From NCBI GenBank assembly GCA_016872915.1, contig VGYQ01000002.1, forward strand, positions 1 through 64,000: a stretch of DNA of 64,000 nucleotides, given 5' to 3'. The notes under the pieces were generated by a model. The model ran no database searches. It worked only from the letters and a program-made list of their open reading frames with translations, and was not told the DNA's origin. Positions 38,501-46,552 of the stretch are shown one piece after another. The translations under genes and the position numbers were made by a program. This stretch comes from Planctomycetota bacterium. Lineage in GTDB: Bacteria > Planctomycetota > Phycisphaerae > Phycisphaerales > SM1A02. Positions within the stretch are counted from its first letter, which is position 1; each line of letters begins with the position of its first letter.

Positions 38501-39682
38501 CGAGAGAAATGTGTCATTGAGCCCATACGCGTTCGCGATTCGATCCAGTCCAAACTCCCACAGGCGCTGCCCGCTGGCTAGATCCACGCAGACCAATCGT
38601 CCACCACCCGAGCGCTCATTGCCAAGCGCATGACCCGAGAGTGTCAGCACACGATCGCCGACCACGGTCACGACCTGAAGGTCGCCTACCTGCGTGTCAC
38701 TGCGCGGCGCATTTGCCGCACCAATGAACTGGTACCACCGAGGCTCCATCGAAAATGCGTCATAGGCGCGCAGCACGTACCCCTCATTGACCAGCACCGT
38801 GGAACCCACAACCGTGGGCATCGACACAAGCAAGCGCCCACTGGAGAGTGAATCTGGAGCCGGATCGGACTGCATCCCACTTTCCACAGCATCACGCAAT
38901 CGTGCAGCGATCGAGTTCTCGAGCGGATCACTCCAGAGGCGGACAGCATTGTCCGCAACGGTGCCGAAGGGCCCTGCGATCAGCGGACTGATCGGAGCAC
39001 CCTCGGTTGGGGGAAAGGCCGCAATGATGGTCGACAACCGATCGCCCGCTGCGCGCCCCGCTGGAGTCCCGATCGACTGAGCCTCGGCCGCCCATTGCAT
39101 CGCACGTTCACGTTCGCCCAGTCCTGCCGCTGCGAGCGCTCGGAGCGTCATCAGCAGCGTGCGATCGACGGATGCAAGATCCGGATGGTTCGCCACAGAT
39201 TGCAGGAACGCCTGTGCCTGCGCAAAGCTGGCCGTGTCGACAGCATCCTGTGCGAGCCGTATCGCGGCGGCAAGACCTGCCGGCGTCCAGAGCCGAGTGT
39301 CATAGACAGTCCGAACGAGCCCCGCATCCAGTTGGCGCTGTGCATCGCTCGACTGCGCCGCGCGAAAACTCGCCAAGACCCGTGGCTCTGCCAAGAGAAA
39401 CGACTCGCATCGAGCCCGTGCGTCGCAAAACTGATCTGTCTTTCCGGTGACATGGACCAGGCGCCTTCCAAACTCATCGAGGACGCGCGCAATGAGCCGT
39501 GCCGACTCAGCCGGGTTGCCTTCCGCTTGATCCTGCGCCTGTTCGAGCATCTGCTCAGCCGTCGGCGAGTCATCGACGACCACAACCGCAAACTCCTGCG
39601 CGTGGAGGGGAGCGCACACGATCATGGCGGCGATCATGCCGAGAATTCGCAGCCAAAAATGCGCCTGCATCTCCTGTCGCAT
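35546..39682 (-). CDS. Very large exported PQQ-like beta-propeller repeat protein
   Basis: Signal peptide MRQEMQAHFWLRILGMIAAMIVCAPLHAQEF; PQQ-like blades (GGRLVCVDLASGQRLWEFGLDR, GAVACLDGVDGRVRWVRRDP, DLIVTRYDGWMGSISLSNGTLLWARDG). Confidence 0.8.
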   Translation of the reverse strand: MRQEMQAHFWLRILGMIAAMIVCAPLHAQEFAVVVVDDSPTAEQMLEQAQDQAEGNPAESARLIARVLDEFGRRLVHVTGKTDQFCDARARCESFLLAEPRVLASFRAAQSSDAQRQLDAGLVRTVYDTRLWTPAGLAAAIRLAQDAVDTASFAQAQAFLQSVANHPDLASVDRTLLMTLRALAAAGLGERERAMQWAAEAQSIGTPAGRAAGDRLSTIIAAFPPTEGAPISPLIAGPFGTVADNAVRLWSDPLENSIAARLRDAVESGMQSDPAPDSLSSGRLLVSMPTVVGSTVLVNEGYVLRAYDAFSMEPRWYQFIGAANAPRSDTQVGDLQVVTVVGDRVLTLSGHALGNERSGGGRLVCVDLASGQRLWEFGLDRIANAYGLNDTFLSGAPTVAGDTVVLMGRKVTSRLETVSSAIGIDLRSGLIRWITPVGVAPGIRAAVARPYTTPTAVGNTVFVSSGAGAVACLDGVDGRVRWVRRDPVPIRDMLLDVSPWEMGGPTLTSRGIALIAPGGQRLLMLDAATGDEIDSVPIGRGTILDTVRYVLADAQGNTLFLVGDSVTAVAVSDIRRPLWRFRDESDEGALLLATARSPIRGRVEVGWLPDNRSALVVPLAEGTALIDGTNGARLLTLPVRGPALVTIRDGIATAVGNQSIEVLMDPARARSILTDSIVRRPADPDVLLGLVEFALRNKDVVALRLATQSATAAIVAAGDQPERRSQLIRALIDAARSGLLGRDGSDALFTQLAASACGSSDRALVILAQGDWLEQSGRIDAAVAAWRQVLTSTEMSSAMVVADGEDGTRRVASSQAVITRLREVIRRSGPIRETTPMPTKGSTHELIVWAAAQSGTLGSARAWLEAARLQLGVGDTAVAAASCMSALEAAIVCGQEETLLTTLRGAMEVFASADLHLARAQAVDRVRCCGIMPSHWDASAELRNVPEWARWTVDGMPRPESASVTASNGAAPEAVVLRGKLVPTGIGHDQSSLHGQAFLQDEGTLVCVEGPALVERWRVELRSEATFVIPSGKGAVIIEQPDRGICSLRRVDGDGAGIWAIENLELFLAPDRPMTGAGLHRVMQGTSDLIVTRYDGWMGSISLSNGTLLWARDGGLSEVLAVDASETAIVVAGIVPTLDSPKSSVFLYDRATGKRLAECELVDDQIRWVSAVNPGVVLFGSIRGLGRWDAFGPLSGIVWQSTASRVRATGEGQVLGPICITTDTMDRTVPTDWSTGRLQTDRFSVPGAARGRESIRRWMRSGDLVITWSAEGVAMFALDGSLRGVSALHGDRMVDGVVAQSSALLAVEQLGRAAVARGMGAPGTSQVLLHRLGWSEGARLLGAAYQVDFVQGKLDRASALNGWLLLGGPQSTVAVSLP

Positions 39683-39688
39683 CACAAC

Positions 39689-39694
39689 ATCGTA
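39689..39694 (-). promoter_or_regulatory. Predicted -10 (TACGAT) of leaderless PQQ-protein transcript
   Basis: TACGAT-N6-ATG on minus strand. Confidence 0.45.
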
Positions 39695-39711
39695 GGGGGC
39701 CAGGCAGCGCG

Positions 39712-39717
39712 TAGATT
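39712..39717 (+). promoter_or_regulatory. Predicted -10 (TAGATT) of leaderless lipoprotein transcript
   Basis: TAGATT-N7-ATG. Confidence 0.5.
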
Positions 39718-39724
39718 GACGGTC

Positions 39725-40231
39725 ATGCGCGCCTTCGTCTGTGCCCTGCTTGCCGTGCCCATGGTGGCTGGCTGCACCGCATCTCCGGAAGTGCGTGTGT
39801 TGGCACTGGATCGCGTTTCCACAGGGACAAATGCGGATGAGTTCTCGATGCGAATCGAGTTGCGCAATCCCAACACAATTCCACTGGTCCTCGACCGCTG
39901 GAACTACTCCGTATCGACCCCGGCAGGATCGTGGAGCACAGAGTGGATCGCTACGCGCACGCTGCCGGCGCGTTCTATCACGCTGGAACGCCTGCCAGTC
40001 GTCATTCCACATCCAGCAGCGGCAATTCAGCCTGCCGGCTCCAACACCCCATCGGCAACGGATGCGATTCCGTTGTCATGGCGTGCGAACGGATCACTGA
40101 GCTACTTGTTGCCAGGGCAACTCGCAGAGACGCTCTTTGATCTCGGGATCAGCCGACCGGACGTCGGTTTTTCTGGCTCCGGGACTTCTTCGGCGCCTGG
40201 GCCAGAGGCTCCGGCAGTCGACCGACGGTGA
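39725..40231 (+). CDS. Putative lipoprotein, LEA type 2-like domain
   Basis: MRAFVCALLAVPMVAGC lipobox; MRIELRNPNTIPLVLDRWNYSVSTPAG, LPARSITLERLPVVIP. Confidence 0.65.
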   Translation: MRAFVCALLAVPMVAGCTASPEVRVLALDRVSTGTNADEFSMRIELRNPNTIPLVLDRWNYSVSTPAGSWSTEWIATRTLPARSITLERLPVVIPHPAAAIQPAGSNTPSATDAIPLSWRANGSLSYLLPGQLAETLFDLGISRPDVGFSGSGTSSAPGPEAPAVDRR

Positions 40232-42383
40232 GATCGCTCTGCGCCGAAGCGCTCCCTCGCATGGCGACTGCCAACGCGTCCGCCATGAGACGTGCGTGAA
40301 CCCCAAGCCTTCTCGGATCATCAGCGGGCAGTGTGTCATTTGTGACTCGCGCGTAGGAGCCATCCGCACGCAGTTCCCAAGACTGCGCGACATCCTGCAG
40401 CGAGTAATCGAGCACGGTCCAGAGCGTGCGCCGATGCTCTGGGCGCTCGATGGGAGCGGAGGCCTCTACGCGAGTCTGCAGGTTGCGGTACATCCAATCG
40501 GCGCTGCCGATGAAGAAGTCTCCGTCGAGCGGATTGTCCTTGCCCGCACTGAACCAGAAAACACGGCTGTGCTCAAGAAACCGTCCGAGAATAGACCGAA
40601 CGCGAATACGTTCCGACACGCCAGGCACCCCCGGACGGAGGCAGCAGAATCCGCGGACGATCAGATCGACCGAAACGCCCGCCTGACTGGCGCGGTACAG
40701 CGCATCCATGACGCCTCGATCCTCCAACTGATTCATCTTGGCAATGATGCGGGCCGGCTTTCCAGCACGCGCAAACTCGATCTCACGCTCGATGAGTTCA
40801 AGGTAGCGCCGCTTCATGTTGATCGGCGCAATGAGCAACTTGTGAAAGGTCGTTTGCCGCGAACGCCCAGTCATGTAGTTGAAGAGATCGACGAGATCTT
40901 CCGTGATGAGCGGATCAGTCGTGAGGAGTCCGATGTCCTCGTAGAGCCGCGCAGTACGCGAGTTGTAGTTGCCCGTTCCAACATGGCCATAACAGCGAAT
41001 GCCGTCCGTTTCTTGGCGCACCACCAACGCGGTCTTGGTGTGCGTTTTGAGACCGATGACGCCGTAGGCGACATGGACGCCCGCATCCTCAAGTTTCCGC
41101 GCCCACTCGATGTTGCGCGCCTCATCAAAGCGAGCACGTAGCTCTACAAGAACAGCAACCTGCTTGCCGCTTTCTGCCGCACGGATAAGGCTCGCAATAA
41201 ATGGACTGTCACCGCTCGTTCGATAGAGCGACTGCTTGATGCATAACACCTTCGGATCCTCGGCGGCCGCCGCGATAAACCGTTCCACACTGAGTTCGAA
41301 GCTCTGATAGGGGTGATGGACCAGAATGTCGCCGCGACGGATCTCTGAAAAGATGCTCGCACCACCCTCGGTAGGCAGTTCAACTGGCGGAAGCGGAACC
41401 CACCGTGGGTAGTGCAATTCTGCGCGATCAAGATCGGCGATTGAATCGAGGATGCCGTAATCGATCAGACCCGCCACCTCGTAGATGTCCTCGGCGCCGA
41501 GATTCAATTCCTCCATCAGGAATCGAACGATGCGTGGGCTCGCACCTTTCGTGACTTCCAGCCGCACGACACGGGCAAACTTCCGCTCCTTCAGCTTTTG
41601 CTCGACTGAAACGAGCAGATCATCTGCCAGATCGCGTTCTGGCTCGATCTCTGCGTCGCGTGTGATGCGGAAGGGAAGCACCTGAAGGATCTCCATCCCA
41701 GGAAAGAGCTCTTCGAGGTGATGCTCGATGATCTCCTGCACGGCGATAAATCGGCCGCCCGCCCGCAGTTCAAAGAGCCGCGACGGCGACTCAGGGATTT
41801 TTACGCGCGCAAACAGGGTCTCAGGCTCTCCAGGCCGTCGTACGACGAGCCCAAGCGAAACGCTCATATTGGAAATGAACGGGAATCGATGCCCGGGATC
41901 CACGGCGAGTGGTGTGAGAATCGGGAAGACATTGCGGCGGAACCATGACTGCGTTTCCGCACGCTCCGCTTCGGTCAGATCTGCCCAGCCGACAACATGG
42001 ATTCCCAACTTTCGGAGCGCTGGCAGGAGAGTGTCTCGGTAGATCTTTGCCTGCAGGCAGTCAAGTTCCAGAACGCGTGTCCGTACTGCGAGCATGAGTT
42101 GTGCCGGACTGACGCCACCAAGCACACCCGTGGAAACCCCCTCTTCCATGTCGTGCCGCAGTGCGCCCACACGCTTCATGTAGAACTCATCGAGATTGCG
42201 CGAGTAGATCGCGAGGAATCGCACGCGCTCAAGCAACGGCACCTTTGGATCGTCGCACATCTCAAGCACGCGCGCGTTGAACTCCACCCACGAGCGGTCA
42301 CGGTTGATGAACCGCGCAGGATCGACGGTTGAGCCCCCTGCCCCACCGTCGACCGCAGGTTCACGATCGGGTGCGCGACTCAT
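40149..42383 (-). CDS. ppk1: Polyphosphate kinase 1
   Basis: FINRDRSWVEFNARVLEMCDDPKVPLLERVRFLAIYSRNLDEFYMKRVG; IKQSLYRTSGDSPFIASLIRAAESGKQVAVLVELRARFDE; GTGNYNSRTARLYEDIGLLT. Confidence 0.96.
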   Translation of the reverse strand: MSRAPDREPAVDGGAGGSTVDPARFINRDRSWVEFNARVLEMCDDPKVPLLERVRFLAIYSRNLDEFYMKRVGALRHDMEEGVSTGVLGGVSPAQLMLAVRTRVLELDCLQAKIYRDTLLPALRKLGIHVVGWADLTEAERAETQSWFRRNVFPILTPLAVDPGHRFPFISNMSVSLGLVVRRPGEPETLFARVKIPESPSRLFELRAGGRFIAVQEIIEHHLEELFPGMEILQVLPFRITRDAEIEPERDLADDLLVSVEQKLKERKFARVVRLEVTKGASPRIVRFLMEELNLGAEDIYEVAGLIDYGILDSIADLDRAELHYPRWVPLPPVELPTEGGASIFSEIRRGDILVHHPYQSFELSVERFIAAAAEDPKVLCIKQSLYRTSGDSPFIASLIRAAESGKQVAVLVELRARFDEARNIEWARKLEDAGVHVAYGVIGLKTHTKTALVVRQETDGIRCYGHVGTGNYNSRTARLYEDIGLLTTDPLITEDLVDLFNYMTGRSRQTTFHKLLIAPINMKRRYLELIEREIEFARAGKPARIIAKMNQLEDRGVMDALYRASQAGVSVDLIVRGFCCLRPGVPGVSERIRVRSILGRFLEHSRVFWFSAGKDNPLDGDFFIGSADWMYRNLQTRVEASAPIERPEHRRTLWTVLDYSLQDVAQSWELRADGSYARVTNDTLPADDPRRLGVHARLMADALAVAMRGSASAQSDLTVGRLPEPLAQAPKKSRSQKNRRPVG

Positions 42384-42766
42384 CGGCAGGTTGCCTCCAC
42401 CAAACCCGGAATGAATCGCGCAGCGCAGCCGGGCGCCTCCGTCACGCGAACCGCTTGGACACGGACACCTTCAGGTAATTGGCGAGCGACCTCCTGTGCC
42501 ACATGGCGCGCGACCGCTTCCGCGCTGGGGTTCACACGATCGAAGGGTGGCGTTGCATTCAGGTTGGCGGATCGAAACGGCTGGAGAACTTCATCGAGCA
42601 TCCGCTCGAGTTGATGAAAATCGAAGGCCAGTTCATCTGCGTCCAGCTGTCCAGCGGCCACGGTCAGATCCACCTGCCAATCGTGCCCATGCAGCACCTC
42701 ACGCTCACCGCGCAGGAGCAGCGCGTGCGCCGCCGAGAAGATCCGCCGAACTTCGAGTTCAAACAT
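42380..42766 (-). CDS. 6-pyruvoyl-tetrahydropterin synthase family, PTPS-III-like active site (ExxHGH)
   Basis: FELEVRRIFSAAHALLLRGEREVLHGHDWQVDLTV; 4-nt overlap with ppk1. Confidence 0.85.
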   Translation of the reverse strand: MFELEVRRIFSAAHALLLRGEREVLHGHDWQVDLTVAAGQLDADELAFDFHQLERMLDEVLQPFRSANLNATPPFDRVNPSAEAVARHVAQEVARQLPEGVRVQAVRVTEAPGCAARFIPGLVEATCR

Positions 42767-42773
42767 CAATCCG

Positions 42774-42779
42774 AGTATA
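42774..42779 (-). promoter_or_regulatory. Predicted -10 (TATACT) of leaderless PTPS-ppk transcript
   Basis: TATACT-N7-ATG on minus strand. Confidence 0.55.
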
Positions 42780-42836
42780 GAGAGCGAAGGTGAAAAGTCC
42801 GCCCGCCCGAGAATCACTCGCAAACCTCTGCCCCGC

Positions 42837-42842
42837 TAGATT
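42837..42842 (+). promoter_or_regulatory. Predicted -10 (TAGATT) of leaderless phosphohexomutase transcript
   Basis: TAGATT-N7-ATG. Confidence 0.5.
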
Positions 42843-42849
42843 GAACCGA

Positions 42850-44265
42850 ATGAAGGAAGCCCCCCTCATGCTCTCCGTATCCGGCGCACGCGGCATTGTG
42901 GGCGAGTCGATGACGGAGGATGTTGCGCGGCGATTCGCCCGAGCATTCGCGGAACATGTACGCGCCGGCTCGCACCGTACGGCAGGCGCTCCGTTGCCAC
43001 GGATGGTGCTCGGGAATGATGGGCGGGGCTCGGGCAGCGCACTTGCAGTCGCCGCAGCCGATGGTCTGCAGGAATGTGGTTTCGATGTGATCGACATTGG
43101 TACGGTGGCCACGCCGACGGTCGGACTGATGATCGGTCAACTGCAGGCGGTGGGCGGGATCGCTGTGACGGCGAGCCACAATCCCGTGCAGTGGAACGGG
43201 CTCAAGACGCTGAATGCCGATGGCCTCGCACTGCCCGCAGCAGAGGCGGCGAAGGTCATCGCCGCATTCCGTGCGAATGTGCCACAAACGGCAGCCCCGC
43301 AGCGCGGCCTCCGTTCACTGCACAGCAACGCGGATGAGACACATGTCGAGCGCGTCCTGTCACTCGTGGATGTCGACCGAATCCGTGCGGCGCAATTCCG
43401 TGTCGTGCTCGACAGCGTGAATGGCGGCGGTGCCCGGTCCGGCGGGCTCCTGCTGCGCCAACTTGGCTGTGATCTCCTGCACCTGAATGCAGAACGAACG
43501 GGGTCATTCGCACATACTCCAGAGCCGATTGCGGAGAACCTCGGCGACCTCTGCGATGCCGTTCATCGTGATGGCCGCGCTGTGGTTGGATTTGCACAGG
43601 ATCCCGATGCAGACAGACTGGCCATGGTGGATGGGGCTGGTCGATACATCGGCGAGGAGTACACGCTGGTGCTCTGCGCTTTGCGCATGCTGCAGCGACA
43701 TGGGCAAGGCGCGCTTGCCACCAACCTTTCGACAAGTCGAATGATCGACGATGTCGCCGCGCGCTTTCCGAATTCCCGCGTGTGGCGCACCGCCGTTGGC
43801 GAGGCGAATGTGGTCAGCGGGCTTCGAGCCCACGATGGCATCATCGGCGGCGAGGGAAATGGTGGGCTGATCTGGCCGCGCGTCTGCTGGGTTCGGGACT
43901 CGCTTTCCGCCATGGCGCTCACGCTGGAACTGTTGGCGCACGAGAGAACATCGATCGGGAAGATCGTGGAGGGATTGCCGAAGTACGCGATGATCAAGCG
44001 AAAGATGGATCTTGCCGCTGTGGGTGGCCAGACTGCGGTGGCTTCTGCGCTTGACCGAGTCCGTGCGCACTTCGGGGCGCGCGCCGATGCGCGCATCGAC
44101 GATGCAGATGGTGTTCGTATCGACCTCCCGGCCGGCTGGGTTCACCTCCGTGCATCCAACACGGAGCCCATCATCCGTCTCATCGCCGAAGCTGCCTCGG
44201 CGAGCGGTGCGGAGGGACTCGCTCAGGAGTGTGCGACCGTCGCTGGACTTTCTGCAGGAGGCTGA
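42850..44265 (+). CDS. Phosphoglucosamine/phosphomannomutase family
   Basis: LMLSVSGARGIVGESM; catalytic VTASHNPVQWNGLK; FAQDPDADRLAMVDGAGRYIGEEYT; RASNTEPIIRLIAEA. Confidence 0.92.
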   Translation: MKEAPLMLSVSGARGIVGESMTEDVARRFARAFAEHVRAGSHRTAGAPLPRMVLGNDGRGSGSALAVAAADGLQECGFDVIDIGTVATPTVGLMIGQLQAVGGIAVTASHNPVQWNGLKTLNADGLALPAAEAAKVIAAFRANVPQTAAPQRGLRSLHSNADETHVERVLSLVDVDRIRAAQFRVVLDSVNGGGARSGGLLLRQLGCDLLHLNAERTGSFAHTPEPIAENLGDLCDAVHRDGRAVVGFAQDPDADRLAMVDGAGRYIGEEYTLVLCALRMLQRHGQGALATNLSTSRMIDDVAARFPNSRVWRTAVGEANVVSGLRAHDGIIGGEGNGGLIWPRVCWVRDSLSAMALTLELLAHERTSIGKIVEGLPKYAMIKRKMDLAAVGGQTAVASALDRVRAHFGARADARIDDADGVRIDLPAGWVHLRASNTEPIIRLIAEAASASGAEGLAQECATVAGLSAGG

Positions 44266-44287
44266 TGGAGCGGCGCGAGCCCTGTCG

Positions 44288-44293
44288 TAGTAT
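44288..44293 (+). promoter_or_regulatory. Predicted -10 (TAGTAT) of leaderless dapA transcript
   Basis: TAGTAT-N7-ATG in the 35-nt gap after the mutase gene. Confidence 0.5.
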
Positions 44294-44300
44294 CGAACGG

Positions 44301-45230
44301 ATGATTCCATCCGGCGCATTCACCGCCATCGTCACTCCCTTCAGCGCCGATGGCACGCAGGTCGATCTTGCGCGACTCGAACAACAGGTGAAGTTCCAAG
44401 CAGAGGGCGGAGTCAGGGGCATCGTGCCTTGCGGCACCACGGGTGAGGCACCGACACTGTCCGAGGCGGAGCACGAGTCGGTGGTGGAGTGCGCGGTGTG
44501 CATTGGCAAGCCCCTTGGCCTGCAGGTCGTGGCCGGTGCAGGCAGCAATTCCACTGCGCACGCCATTCATCTACACCGTCTTGCGCATCAACTTGGCGCA
44601 GATGCTTCGCTGCAAGTCGCGCCCTACTACAACAAGCCATCGCAAGAGGGTCTGTTCCGACACTTCATGGCCATTGCGGACAGTTGTCCACTGCCGATCA
44701 TGCTTTACAACATCCCCGGACGAGCGGCAGTGACGATCGCCCCTGAGACGGTGGCACGCTTGAGTGCGCATCCGAACATCGTGGCTATCAAGGAGGCAAC
44801 AGGATCGATGGACTCAGCCAGCGACATCCGCCGGCGTTGCGGCATTGCAATTCTCTCGGGTGATGATTCGCTGACCACATCATTTGCAGCGGTCGGTGCG
44901 GAGGGGGTCGTCAGCGTGGTTTCCAATCTTGTGCCCTCTCGAGTGGCCGCATTGTGCGACGCGATCGCAGCCGGCTCGCTGCACGAGATGCGGCGCCTGC
45001 ATGATGCGTTGTATCCGCTTGCGCGAGGGCTGCTCTCCCTCGATGTGAACCCCGTTCCATTGAAGGCTGCGCTGCAACTGCTTGGGCGCGACAGTGGCGT
45101 GGTTCGTCTTCCTCTTGCCCCTGCATCCGATGCTGTGCGCGGTGAAATCATGCGGCTTTTGAACGCGGCAGATCTGCACGCCAGCGGCGCCAAACCACCC
45201 CGCACGACGGCATCCGAGGTGGCCACATGA
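44301..45230 (+). CDS. dapA: 4-hydroxy-tetrahydrodipicolinate synthase
   Basis: GVRGIVPCGTTGEAPTLSEAEH; APYYNKPSQEGLFRHF; LYNIPGRAAVTI; AIKEATGSM. Confidence 0.95.
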   Translation: MIPSGAFTAIVTPFSADGTQVDLARLEQQVKFQAEGGVRGIVPCGTTGEAPTLSEAEHESVVECAVCIGKPLGLQVVAGAGSNSTAHAIHLHRLAHQLGADASLQVAPYYNKPSQEGLFRHFMAIADSCPLPIMLYNIPGRAAVTIAPETVARLSAHPNIVAIKEATGSMDSASDIRRRCGIAILSGDDSLTTSFAAVGAEGVVSVVSNLVPSRVAALCDAIAAGSLHEMRRLHDALYPLARGLLSLDVNPVPLKAALQLLGRDSGVVRLPLAPASDAVRGEIMRLLNAADLHASGAKPPRTTASEVAT

Positions 45231-45793
45231 ATGGCTCGGACCGCGTTCCACAAAATCCAACTGAACGACTGCTCGACTGGCCTGAGCTGCCCTTTCGCAT
45301 TGCAGTACTCGTGTACCTGTTCGATGCGAACGGTCGTCTGTTGATGCTGCATCGGCGCAAGCCACCGAATGTCGGACGTTTCTCTGCCATCGGCGGGAAG
45401 ATCGAGGTACAGCGCGGCGAATCACCGCACGAGTGCGCTCGGCGCGAGACATTCGAAGAGGCGGGGCTTCTGTTGCAGCCCGAGGATCTTCGCCTGATGG
45501 GCATCATCTCCGAGCGCGCCTATCTCGGCGAACATCACTGGCTGATCTTCCTCTTCGAATCCACACGCGCCATCGACCATCAGTCGGTCACGCGCATGTC
45601 CTTTGATGAGGGGGAACTCCGCTGGGTTCCCGAAGCGGAGGTCGCCGATCTTCCGATTCCCGACGCAGACAAGCTCGTGATGTGGCCGAATGTGCAGCGC
45701 CACCGAGGCGGATTTTTCATGGCTGAGATCGACTGTTCCGTGGAACCCACCGCACATCGCATCGTCGAGAGCGCTCCGCCTCGCACACACTGA
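45227..45793 (+). CDS. NUDIX hydrolase
   Basis: GKIEVQRGESPHECARRETFEEAGL (Nudix box GX5EX7REUXEEXGU). Confidence 0.92.
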   Translation: MNGSDRVPQNPTERLLDWPELPFRIAVLVYLFDANGRLLMLHRRKPPNVGRFSAIGGKIEVQRGESPHECARRETFEEAGLLLQPEDLRLMGIISERAYLGEHHWLIFLFESTRAIDHQSVTRMSFDEGELRWVPEAEVADLPIPDADKLVMWPNVQRHRGGFFMAEIDCSVEPTAHRIVESAPPRTH

Positions 45794-45803
45794 CAGGGAG
45801 CGC

Positions 45804-46535
45804 TCAGCCCACACACAGTGCGCGCATCTCGGCGACTGCCGCCCGCAGCCCGACAAAAATGGCGCGGCTCACGATGGCGTGACCAATGTGCAGTTCCCAG
45901 ACTCCACCGCAGCGTGCGACTGGCGCCACGTTTTCAAGGTGGAGCGCGTGTCCCGCGTTGAACCGCATGCCTGCCGCGATGATCTGATCGCCAGTTCGCT
46001 GCACATCGCGCAGCGCGGCGCTGGCCCGTACACCGAGCGTTCCCTCCGCATGGAACGCATGCGCGTAGGGACCCGTGTGTACTTCGCAGATCGCGACGCC
46101 AAGGCTTGCGGCTGCCGCCACCTGCCGCTCCTCTGCATCAATGAACACGCTGCAACGAATACCTGCACTGTGCAGCGGATCCAGCACCGCCCGAAGACGT
46201 TCTCGAAGCCCGTGCACATCAAGTCCACCTTCGGTGGTCACTTCGTTGCGCCCCTCGGGTACGAGCATGACCGTTTGAGGGCGCGTGGCAAGAGCGATAG
46301 CAACCATGGCAGCGGTAGGCGCCATCTCCAAATTCAGCGGAACAGTCAGCTCCGTGCGGAGGCGTTCAACATCCGCGTCTTGAATGTGACGACGGTCCTC
46401 CCGCAGATGCACGGTGATGCCGTCGGCACCACCCGCCACGGCCTCCGCCGCTGCACGCACCGGGTCGGGCTCCCAAGTCCGACGCGCCTGCCGGATGGTG
46501 GCGACATGGTCGATGTTGACGCTCAATCTCGGCAC
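45804..46535 (-). CDS. pdxJ: Pyridoxine 5'-phosphate synthase
   Basis: LSVNIDHVATIRQARRTWEPDPVRAAAEAVAGGADGITVHLREDRRHIQDADV; GTG start. Confidence 0.96.
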   Translation of the reverse strand: MPRLSVNIDHVATIRQARRTWEPDPVRAAAEAVAGGADGITVHLREDRRHIQDADVERLRTELTVPLNLEMAPTAAMVAIALATRPQTVMLVPEGRNEVTTEGGLDVHGLRERLRAVLDPLHSAGIRCSVFIDAEERQVAAAASLGVAICEVHTGPYAHAFHAEGTLGVRASAALRDVQRTGDQIIAAGMRFNAGHALHLENVAPVARCGGVWELHIGHAIVSRAIFVGLRAAVAEMRALCVG

Positions 46536-46540
46536 GGGGT

Positions 46541-46547
46541 TATCCTA
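46541..46547. promoter_or_regulatory. Face-to-face overlapping -10 boxes: TATCCT (+, phoU) and TAGGAT (-, pdxJ)
   Basis: Sequence TATCCTA; TATCCT 46541-46546-N6-ATG and TAGGAT 46542-46547-N6-GTG. Confidence 0.55.
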
Positions 46548-46552
46548 GAAGC

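Noticed and set aside
39683-40012. N-terminal extension of the PQQ-protein ORF to 40012
   Set aside because: Would overlap the divergent lipoprotein gene; MRQEMQAHFWLRILGMIAAMIVCAPLHAQ is a clear signal peptide with a -10 box at leaderless spacing.
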